In this document: piece after piece, positions 33,297-40,753 of the stretch
How positions within the stretch are numbered: the stretch's first letter is position 1
How the letters are laid out: the number at the start of each line of letters is the position of its first letter
Assembly: GCA_003225005.1 (NCBI GenBank)
Contig: QIAN01000077.1
Coordinates: forward strand, 1-54,452
Reading direction: 5' to 3'
Source of the DNA: Acidobacteriota bacterium
Lineage (GTDB): Bacteria; Acidobacteriota; Terriglobia; Terriglobales; Acidobacteriaceae
Length of the DNA: 54,452 nt
Position numbers and translations under genes: made by a program
The notes under the pieces: generated by a model
The model's database searches: none
The model's input: the letters and a program-made list of their open reading frames with translations, nothing else
What the model was told of the DNA's origin: nothing

Positions 33297-34895
33297 ATGA
33301 GTGTTGCCGCGCCGATCTCCCTTCCCGATGAATTCAATGCCGCCTCGTATTTCGTAGATCGTCACATCACAGAGGGTCGCGATAACAAGGTTGCCATTGA
33401 GTACGGAGACGCTCAGGTCACCTACCGACAACTCTTTGAGTGCGTGAACCAAGTCGGCAACGGCCTAAGGAAACTGGGCGTTCGGATCGAGGAGCGCGTT
33501 CTTTTGCTGCTACTTGATACGCCCGAGTTTGCGGCCAGTTTTTTCGGTGCAATCAAGATCGGAGCGGTCCCGGTTCCAGTGAACACTTTGCTGAAACCCA
33601 CGGACTATGAATACCTGCTCAATAACTCCAGGGCTCGCGTGGCCATCGTCGACGATTTACTGTTCTCTTCAATCCAGGCAATTCCGCTGAATCGCTTGCG
33701 TTACCTCGAGACGATCGTTTTGGTTGGAGGTCATTCTCGGTCAAGCGGCCTTTCTTTCACGGATCTCACCCAAAACAGTTCTTCGGCATTAGAGCCGCAG
33801 CTGACCAGCAAGGACGATGCCGCTTTCTGGCTTTACTCGTCCGGCAGCACGGGACAGCCCAAGGCTTGCGTTCACCTGCAGCATGACATGGTGGTGAGTT
33901 CCGAAAGATATGCCAAGGCGATACTGAAAATCACCGACAAGGACCGTTGCTTCAGTGTGGCCAAGCTTTTTTTCGCCTATGGATTGGGAAACGGCCTCTA
34001 TTTTCCCCTGGCCGTGGGCGCGACCAGCATCCTGTTGCCCGGGGCACCAAAGCCCCACAGCGTGTTCGAAATCCTCGAACACCATCGTCCGACTCTGTTC
34101 TTCTCGGTTCCCTCGAACTATGTCAAGCTGCTCGCGTACCCTACCCCGGACGGACGGGAATACGACCTTTCGTCCGTGCGACATGCGATTTCTGCGGGAG
34201 AAGCGTTACCAGCCGCTGTTTTCCATCGCTTCAAAGAGCGCTTCGGAGTAGAAATCCTGGATGCAATCGGGTCCACCGAGGCACTGCACATGATGATTTC
34301 CAATATTCCACGAGCGGTGAGGCCCGGCTCCAGTGGGAAGATCATTCCCGGGTTCGAGGCCCGGATCGTGGACGACAACAACCAACGCGTTGCCCAAGGA
34401 GAGATTGGCAATCTGCTCGTGAAGGCCGACTCCACTTGTGCCTGCTATTGGAACCAGCACGAAAAGACTAAGGACACAATCGAGGGTCATTGGATCCGAA
34501 CCGGGGACAAGTACTACCAGGATGAAGGCGGCTATTTCTGGTACGCCGGACGCACTGATGACATGCTTAAAGTCAGTGGCGTGTGGGTCAGTCCGATGGA
34601 GATCGAGCGCGTATTGAGTGAGCATCCTGCTGTGCAGGAAGCCGCTGTCGTCTTCCACAAGGATGCGGATGAACTCATCAAGCCGGTGGCCTGTATCGTG
34701 CCGCGCGATGGCACCACTGGCTCGCCCGAACTCGCCAGCGAACTGCAGAGTTTTGTGTTGAGCCGCTTGCCCGTGTTCAAGCGGCCACATGGGATCGAGT
34801 TTTTCACAGAGCTTCCAAAGACAGCTACGGGGAAGGTGCAGCGCTTCAAGCTCCGCGCGTGGATGAACGAATGTTTTCCGAAACCTTCAGTCTGA
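33297..34895 (+). CDS. Benzoate-CoA ligase family enzyme (aryl-CoA synthetase)
   Basis: 532 residues. An AMP-forming ligase with nucleotide motif YSSGSTGQPKACVHLQHDM, the family-typical KLFFAYGLGNGLYFPL, DAIGSTEALHMMISN, then RTGDKYYQDEGGYFWYAGR and the catalytic Lys in PKTATGKVQRFKL. FAYGLGN followed by PLAVGATSIL is characteristic of benzoate and 4-hydroxybenzoate CoA ligases, so an aromatic acid is the likely substrate. No genes for benzoyl-CoA degradation are in the window. ATG 33297 was chosen because the protein then begins as in the family (PDEFNAASYFVDRH); the frame opens 78 bases earlier. Confidence 0.85.
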   Translation: MSVAAPISLPDEFNAASYFVDRHITEGRDNKVAIEYGDAQVTYRQLFECVNQVGNGLRKLGVRIEERVLLLLLDTPEFAASFFGAIKIGAVPVPVNTLLKPTDYEYLLNNSRARVAIVDDLLFSSIQAIPLNRLRYLETIVLVGGHSRSSGLSFTDLTQNSSSALEPQLTSKDDAAFWLYSSGSTGQPKACVHLQHDMVVSSERYAKAILKITDKDRCFSVAKLFFAYGLGNGLYFPLAVGATSILLPGAPKPHSVFEILEHHRPTLFFSVPSNYVKLLAYPTPDGREYDLSSVRHAISAGEALPAAVFHRFKERFGVEILDAIGSTEALHMMISNIPRAVRPGSSGKIIPGFEARIVDDNNQRVAQGEIGNLLVKADSTCACYWNQHEKTKDTIEGHWIRTGDKYYQDEGGYFWYAGRTDDMLKVSGVWVSPMEIERVLSEHPAVQEAAVVFHKDADELIKPVACIVPRDGTTGSPELASELQSFVLSRLPVFKRPHGIEFFTELPKTATGKVQRFKLRAWMNECFPKPSV

Positions 34896-35217
34896 GCATG
34901 GAGCGATTGATGTTCGCTCGAAAAAGACGAAACAAGTCGACTCTACATCCTCGCCCGCGGTGACGATGCCAGCGGAAACGCCTAATTCTGGTTCCAATTG
35001 GTCCCAAATCGGGGGATGCAACGCACGCGATAACTCCCGGGTGGCAAAACCTTACCTTACCGGATTACGGAAGGTTGGCCGTTAATCAGGACTTAGCCGG
35101 CGCCCTTTGCGGGCCGAAGGACCTGTGGCCGCCGCCACTACCGCTGCGCTTCTTGCTTCTTGCCCGCGCGTATAGGCAAAATAGATCGCTTTATCGATTC
35201 GTCCCAAGAGGCTTCTC
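34896..35217. other. Intergenic, no gene seen
   Basis: 322 bases between the aryl-CoA ligase and the prolyl oligopeptidase. No convincing coding region, hairpin terminator or repeat was found. Confidence 0.6.
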
Positions 35218-37356
35218 ATGCATCTAGCTCGCCCCGCAACAACTCTGTTCTCGCTCCTACTCCCAATGCTGTCCCTGCTTTCCGCCGCCCAGACGTCGCC
35301 GCTCGTCTGCCCCCACCCCAAGCGTGGCGACCAGGTCGACGACTACCACGGCGTCAAAGTTGCTGACCCCTACCGCTGGCTCGAAGACACCGACTCCGCC
35401 GAAACCCACGACTGGGTCGAGGCCGAGAATAAACTAACCTTCGGCTACCTGGAGCAGATCCCGTACCGGCAATCAATTCGCGACCGCCTCACCAAACTCT
35501 GGAACTTCGAACGCTATACCGTTCCTGAGAAGGAGGGTGGCCGGTACTTCTTCCAGCACAATAACGGCCTGCAGAACCAGAACGTGCTCCTCGTGACCGA
35601 ATCCCTCAATGCGGAACCGCGCGTGTTGCTCGACCCCAACCTGCTCTCTTCCGATGGCACGGTCGCGCTTGCCGGCACCGCCATATCGGACAATGGCAAG
35701 CTCCTCGCCTACGGCATCGCGATCTCAGGCTCCGACTGGACCGAGTGGCATGTGCGCAACATCGACTCTGGAAAAGATCTCCCCGACGATCTCAAGTGGG
35801 TGAAATTCTCCGGAGCTTCCTGGACCAAAGACAACAAGGGGTTCTACTACAGCCGTTACGACGAGCCCAAAGGCGCCACCATGCGCGACGCTAACTATTT
35901 CCACAAGCTCTACTATCACAGCCTGGGCACGGCGCAATCCGAAGACAAGCTGGTCTACGAACGCCCCGATAATAAAGAGTTGGGATTCGCGGGAAGTGTC
36001 ACTGATGACGGCCACTACCTGATCATCCAGGTCTGGCAAGGCACGTCGCCCAAGAATCGCCTCTATTACAAAGACCTCACTCAGCCGGATTCGCAAGTCA
36101 TAAAGCTGCTCGACGAGTTCGACGCGCAATACCAGTTCATCGATAACGACGGTCCCGTCTTCTGGATTCAGTCCGATCTCGATGCTCCGCGCGGACGCGT
36201 GCTAGCGATCGATACCCGTCATCCCGAAGGTGCGAACTGGAAGACTCTCGTCCCCCAGGGCACAGACAAACTCGAGTTCGCGAATGTTGTGAGCGGTTCA
36301 TTTCTCCTGGGATACCTGAAAGACGCGCGCACCGAAGTCCGCGTTCACGACCTCAACGGCACGCTCCTGCGCAACGTCGATTTACCCGGCATCGGCACGG
36401 CCGAAGGTTTCGGCGGGAAACGCAAGGACAAGGAGACTTTCTACGGGTTCACGAGCTTCATCTTCCCAAACACTGTCTATCGCTACGATCCCGTAGCAGG
36501 AAAGAGCGCGATATTCCGGCAGCCGAAGGTGGATTTCGACGCCACCCGTTACGAAACCAAACAGGTTTTCTACAACAGCAAAGACGGCACCCGCGTTCCG
36601 ATGTTTCTGACCTATAAGAAGGGAATCAAGCTCGACGGACAAAACCCGGTGCTGCTCTATGCTTACGGCGGGTTTGATATTTCTCTAACCCCATTCTTTT
36701 CCGTTCCCGATGCTGTCTGGCTTGAGATGGGAGGGGTCTACGCCCAGCCGAACCTGCGCGGTGGCGGTGAATACGGCGAGGAGTGGCACCAAGCGGGAAT
36801 GAAACTGAAAAAGCAGAATGTGTTCGATGACTTCATCGCCGCCGCCGAGTGGCTCATTGACAACAAGTACACGTCAACTCCCAAGCTGGCGATTCGCGGC
36901 CGCAGCAATGGCGGCCTGCTTATCGGCGCCTGCCTCACTCAGCGTCCCGCGCTCTTCGGTGCAGCGTTGCCCGAAGTCGGCGTTATGGACATGCTGCGCT
37001 TCCACAAATTCACCATCGGCTGGGCCTGGACCTCGGACTACGGCTCCTCCGACGATCCCGCCGAATTTAAAGCCCTCTACGCCTACTCGCCGCTCCACAA
37101 CCTGAGACCAGGAACCAAGTATCCACCAACGCTGATCGCAACCTCCGACCACGACGACCGCGTAGTCCCCGGCCACAGCTTCAAATTCGCCGCCACCATG
37201 CAAGCCGATCAAGCCGGACCATCCCCAGTCTTGATTCGCATCGAGGTGAAAGCCGGCCACGGTGCCGGCAAATCCATCACCAAGCTAATCGACGAAACCG
37301 CCGACACCTGGTCGTTCGTAGCCCACAACCTGGACATGAAGGTGGCGTTGCAATAG
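35218..37356 (+). CDS. Prolyl oligopeptidase, family S9A (exported)
   Basis: 712 residues with a signal peptide (MHLARPATTLFSLLLPMLSLLSAAQ). It cleaves short peptides after Pro in the periplasm or outside the cell. Residues ~30-430 form the beta-propeller that screens substrates (KVADPYRWLEDTDSAETHDWV at its start). The hydrolase domain has the nucleophile Ser563 in GRSNGGLLIGA, Asp in DHDDRVVPGHSFK and His in AGHGAGKS. The segment YGGFDISLTPFFS and the GGGEYGEEWHQAG strand also match. Length is typical. No operon partner. Confidence 0.95.
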   Translation: MHLARPATTLFSLLLPMLSLLSAAQTSPLVCPHPKRGDQVDDYHGVKVADPYRWLEDTDSAETHDWVEAENKLTFGYLEQIPYRQSIRDRLTKLWNFERYTVPEKEGGRYFFQHNNGLQNQNVLLVTESLNAEPRVLLDPNLLSSDGTVALAGTAISDNGKLLAYGIAISGSDWTEWHVRNIDSGKDLPDDLKWVKFSGASWTKDNKGFYYSRYDEPKGATMRDANYFHKLYYHSLGTAQSEDKLVYERPDNKELGFAGSVTDDGHYLIIQVWQGTSPKNRLYYKDLTQPDSQVIKLLDEFDAQYQFIDNDGPVFWIQSDLDAPRGRVLAIDTRHPEGANWKTLVPQGTDKLEFANVVSGSFLLGYLKDARTEVRVHDLNGTLLRNVDLPGIGTAEGFGGKRKDKETFYGFTSFIFPNTVYRYDPVAGKSAIFRQPKVDFDATRYETKQVFYNSKDGTRVPMFLTYKKGIKLDGQNPVLLYAYGGFDISLTPFFSVPDAVWLEMGGVYAQPNLRGGGEYGEEWHQAGMKLKKQNVFDDFIAAAEWLIDNKYTSTPKLAIRGRSNGGLLIGACLTQRPALFGAALPEVGVMDMLRFHKFTIGWAWTSDYGSSDDPAEFKALYAYSPLHNLRPGTKYPPTLIATSDHDDRVVPGHSFKFAATMQADQAGPSPVLIRIEVKAGHGAGKSITKLIDETADTWSFVAHNLDMKVALQ

Positions 37357-37989
37357 GGACGGCAATCCCAGAATCTATCTCGCACTCATCAAGACCTTGA
37401 ATATCGCCGTCTGGCTGCAAGCAAGTTGGATTGAATTTCGATATTGGACCCAATGGTTCCGGAAAGACGACCTATTCTCAGGCTCTTAACGCCGGACGAG
37501 AAAGGTTGCGGCGAGACCGACCTTAGCCAGCGCGTGATGCTTAACGCCGCTGGGCGCCGGCGCGGCGAATGACGAGACTGCGACGCGAGAATTACGCTTA
37601 CAATGGCAATCCTCTTTTTCACAGCAGAATATCTCCTTGGGATGTCACACCAGGGCAATCTAAAGGGAGTGCCGTCAATCATGAGCCTCTGCAGATAGCT
37701 CTCGAAAACGGGGCGATTCGCGCCATGGTGCCAATTTCAAACGAGGTGCAATTTGCTGCTCTTCCCGAAGAGACCGTCGAGAAGCGGATGTTATCTTCTA
37801 CGGGGACTTGGATCGCGCAGTTCTCAAGGCTATCGAACTCTGATGCGTGCTGCTCGGCGACGATCCGCATCGCGCAATCTGTTCGTAGTCAACAGACGTC
37901 TCAGCAGTCGCTACCCACGCCGGACTGGGCCGGAGCTTCTCAATTGTTCGCCGCTCAGTTTCGTAAACCGTTAGAGCGGCTCGGTTCGA
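37357..37989. other. Gene-poor stretch with a P-loop remnant
   Basis: 633 bases between convergent genes. Only the P-loop fragment at 37422-37526 could be recognised. Other open frames here are short, overlap one another and show no family resemblance. Confidence 0.6.
37422..37526 (+). pseudogene. P-loop NTPase fragment
   Basis: In one frame the sequence reads QVGLNFDIGPNGSGKTTYSQ and then ALNAGRERL before a stop at 37524. GPNGSGKTT (37446-37472) is a perfect Walker A as in ABC-type or zeta-toxin-like ATPases, at the end of a beta strand as expected. Nothing else of such a protein is found around it. It is probably the relic of a deleted gene; chance cannot be fully excluded. Confidence 0.35.
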
Positions 37990-39858
37990 TTATGAAAGGC
38001 CAACGCCAAGAGCGCTTGGCTTTGGATCTTGTTTTGCGGGGATGGACGAGGGCTCTTGCCCGTCCTTCTTGCTGATTAAATTCATAGCGGCCTGATATAG
38101 CCTGGAACGCATTTGATAACGCTCGTTGGCGCGCGTGATGTAGCGCACTGCGATTTCGACGCCGCCGCTTACCGGCTTTACATTGACGGCGGGGGCTGCT
38201 GACAGCGCACTCATGTCTCGGGAATGCGCTGCATGCTGCCATTCTTTTTCCGCTTGACCAGCGCCCTCTGCAGTCGCTTCCAGCACGGTCTTTTGAATGG
38301 CCTCCACTATCGGATACGGATTCTGGGTGGAGGCTAATACTAGTGTCAGTTCATCCCAAAGCCACTGACCCGAAGTCGAAAAATTGAAGTAGTGCCCCTC
38401 GATAGCGAAACTATTAGTGAACGTAACTCGTCGCCCGGTCGGATGCCCAGAGTCAGTCCAGTTGCCGGTTTCCAGCAATACGGTATGAAACATTCCGAGC
38501 TCGACTACTTCCCCGGTTACCCCGTTAATTTCCACCCAGTCACCCAGGCGGATCCCGTTTCTTCCCATCAGAACAAACCAGCCAACAAAGCTCACAATGA
38601 AATCTTTCAGCGCCACGGTAAGACCTGCACCGGCCAGCCCCAGGAAGGTCCCCAACTGGTTCGGCGGCCCGAAAATCACCAGCAGGATTAGACCCAGCGC
38701 CACGATTTGCAATCCGGTGCGTATCACCGCGTGGAGAGTGTCGGCCTGACGGCGGTCCAATCTGACCCTGTTGAGAATGTGCTTTAGCCAGCTATCGAAG
38801 AAAATCCCGATCAGCGAGATAGCTACAATGAAAGCAACGCCTGACAACCCGCTGTGAACTACGGCTCGCTCCCTTACGGCGACCACTTCTCTCCACTTTC
38901 CATACGCTTCAGCCAGTCGCTTCTGGTCTTCGATGCGCTCATTAGAATTTGTAAGAGATTTCATCACCGCTGAGCGGCGCTTCGTAGCGCTGACGAATTC
39001 AGCTGAAGTCTCCGGGGTACCGGCGGTAGGATTTGCATCAACCGGAGGAGTACGGCCCCGCACGAGTGTTCCCCCAACTTCTTGTGTCTTGGTTTTGATG
39101 TTCGATTCAAGTGCATCGCGCTGTGTGGTGAACGCGACCGCCGCCGATTTTGCATCTTGCTCGGCCTGCCGCAATAGCAATGTTTTATCGTGCAGATCCG
39201 ACCACCGCTGATAATGGTGAATCAGTCCATGTGGGTCGGGTGGAATGGCAGTGTTAACGGTGCTGGAATCTGCGACACGCGAAGCGGCTTCGTGCTCCTT
39301 TATTAACTGCTCGATCCGGCCTTGAGTATCACCACCGGCAAGGATTAGTTCCTGCTTCGCGTTATCCGCCTCATCCTGATCGAGCTCCACCTGGACTTTC
39401 GCCTGCTCCAGTTGACCCTCCAGGCTGTCCTCTTTAGTACTGGTCGACTTTCCCACCGCGGCGGTAAGTCGTGTCACCCGTGCCTTATCTTCGTCGAGAA
39501 GGCTCTCCGCGCTTTGTAGCCTGGCTTGGCTCAGTTTCGCTTCGGCGCTCACCGGGGCCGGATGCACTTGGGCTTCCCCCACCCCTGCCGCAAAGGCCAG
39601 GTCCATCTCGCGATCACCGAGGCGCACTGCCTCCTGTGCCAACGCGACCTCGGCCGGACTAGTGGGCATTTGGGCCAATAGCTGCGCGGTAAAGAGAGGA
39701 GTTTGATCGATCGCGGACCCATGCGCCGCCTGGGAAGGCTCGCCTCCTGAGATTATTTGCGTTTCTGTCATCGAAATGCTAGTTCGAAACAATCCGTAAG
39801 CGATGACTGCCAGCAAGATGATCAGCGTGATTGTTGCAATTTGTTTTGTTGTCTTCAT
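37990..39858 (-). CDS. MscS-type mechanosensitive channel with long periplasmic coiled-coil region
   Basis: 622 residues. A first membrane helix (ATITLIILLAVIAYGLF) is followed by about 290 mostly helical, charged residues (~40-325) with coiled-coil character (LEGQLEQAKVQVELDQDEAD). Then come three or four helices (~340-460) and the MscS pore and beta domain: LAGAGLTVALKDFIVSFVGW, MGRNGIRLGDWVEINGVTGEV, and HTVLLETGN with VTFTNSFAIEGHYFNFS. Such channels open under membrane tension and release solutes. The large periplasmic helical region is reminiscent of the MscK/MscM subfamily, though shorter. ATG 39858 has GAGG upstream. An inverted repeat lies 29 bases upstream. Confidence 0.9.
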   Translation of the reverse strand: MKTTKQIATITLIILLAVIAYGLFRTSISMTETQIISGGEPSQAAHGSAIDQTPLFTAQLLAQMPTSPAEVALAQEAVRLGDREMDLAFAAGVGEAQVHPAPVSAEAKLSQARLQSAESLLDEDKARVTRLTAAVGKSTSTKEDSLEGQLEQAKVQVELDQDEADNAKQELILAGGDTQGRIEQLIKEHEAASRVADSSTVNTAIPPDPHGLIHHYQRWSDLHDKTLLLRQAEQDAKSAAVAFTTQRDALESNIKTKTQEVGGTLVRGRTPPVDANPTAGTPETSAEFVSATKRRSAVMKSLTNSNERIEDQKRLAEAYGKWREVVAVRERAVVHSGLSGVAFIVAISLIGIFFDSWLKHILNRVRLDRRQADTLHAVIRTGLQIVALGLILLVIFGPPNQLGTFLGLAGAGLTVALKDFIVSFVGWFVLMGRNGIRLGDWVEINGVTGEVVELGMFHTVLLETGNWTDSGHPTGRRVTFTNSFAIEGHYFNFSTSGQWLWDELTLVLASTQNPYPIVEAIQKTVLEATAEGAGQAEKEWQHAAHSRDMSALSAAPAVNVKPVSGGVEIAVRYITRANERYQMRSRLYQAAMNLISKKDGQEPSSIPAKQDPKPSALGVGLS

Positions 39859-39886
39859 TGGCCTCGGCAGGGCAGCGATCAGTGAA

Positions 39887-39929
39887 AATGCTAGCGGCTA
39901 AAATCAACTCCCTACTGCACGCTAGCATT
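39887..39929. repeat. Perfect 10-bp inverted repeat upstream of the MscS-type gene
   Basis: AATGCTAGCG (39887-39896) and CGCTAGCATT (39920-39929) are exact complements separated by 23 bases. They lie 29-71 bases upstream of the channel gene start, where a repressor or activator might bind. Each arm contains the palindrome GCTAGC. Confidence 0.75.
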
Positions 39930-40049
39930 ACAGCCTATTATCAAGAGGAACCCAAGTGACAGAGGTAATCTCGACGATGCTGTAGCGTGAATTGGTTTGG
40001 CCTCTGGTTTGTATCAGATCTTAGGTTGGGGAGCGGAGTGGCGTGGTCT

Positions 40050-40260
40050 TCGGGTGCGTCCCCTCGAAAAACAGCACAGGGGCTACCGGTGCGAGCCGAA
40101 TTCAATGAGCCAAGCAGCGATGGGAGGAGCCGATGAATGAGGCAAAGCCGTTTTGTATTTCCAAGAAGAAGGTTTGGGAAGCGTACAAGGAGGGAAAGCA
40201 AATAAAGGGGCAGCAGGGGTCAATGAACGGTCGATCGAAGGTTTTGAAAGCCCAAGCCGT
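40050..40260 (+). mobile_element. Group II intron remnant (start of the reverse transcriptase ORF)
   Basis: The frame opening at 40133 begins MNEAKPFCISKKKVWEAYKE, a close match to the N-terminus of bacterial group II intron reverse transcriptases, then loses similarity after about 35 codons. Upstream, GTGCGAGCCGAATTCAATGA and GCGATGGGAGGAGCC (40089-40130) resemble the intron RNA just before the ORF. No catalytic domains, domain V or 3' end were seen. It is a short dead fragment. Confidence 0.65.
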
Positions 40261-40321
40261 TCAAGGGTTGTTCGCCGGAGGATTGGCTCAGGTGCGTAGC
40301 CGATATATCATTCCGACGACC

Positions 40322-40753
40322 ATGGACATTGTCGATCCGACCGCGGAATGGCGGCGCCTCTCCGAGCATTATCGCCGGATGAGTGACGACGAACTGCTGG
40401 TCCTCGCCCGACAAAACTCCGAATTGACCGAAGCCGCCCAACAAGCTCTTGCTGATGAGGTGTGCCAGCGCGGACTGAAACTGCAGCCCGAGATGCTCTC
40501 CGCTCCTCCGAACCCCGAGCCGCAGCCTGATTCACCTTACGCCGAGGACCCTTGGCCACTTATGGAAATGACGCTATCATCGACCTCCCCGCTTTCAGTT
40601 CTCAGCGTTCGCCAGAGAGAAAATGGGCAACCCGACGGCGAAGTCCGTAGAGGCTACCTGGAACGCACCGCCGGGACCGCCCAGTTCGGATCTTGCCACC
40701 TTGGGTACGACGCGGAGCTAACTATTCGAGGGACCTCGCAATCACGAGTGTGA
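40322..40753 (+). CDS. Hypothetical protein with a conserved N-terminal helical motif
   Basis: 143 residues. The first 55 or so (AEWRRLSEHYRRMSDDELLV and LARQNSELTEAAQQALADEV) form the helical N-terminus seen on many small acidobacterial proteins of unknown role. The part after residue ~75 (Pro-rich, then polar) does not continue as those proteins usually do, so the gene may be truncated or shifted. It follows the intron remnant in the same frame without an intervening stop, and its end overlaps the convergent phosphatase gene by 32 bases. Start at ATG 40322 is tentative. Confidence 0.45.
   Translation: MDIVDPTAEWRRLSEHYRRMSDDELLVLARQNSELTEAAQQALADEVCQRGLKLQPEMLSAPPNPEPQPDSPYAEDPWPLMEMTLSSTSPLSVLSVRQRENGQPDGEVRRGYLERTAGTAQFGSCHLGYDAELTIRGTSQSRV

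Noticed and set aside
37569-38075. 168-codon plus-strand frame between the peptidase and the MscS-type gene
   Set aside because: It overlaps the convergent channel gene, has no ribosome site and matches no family I know.
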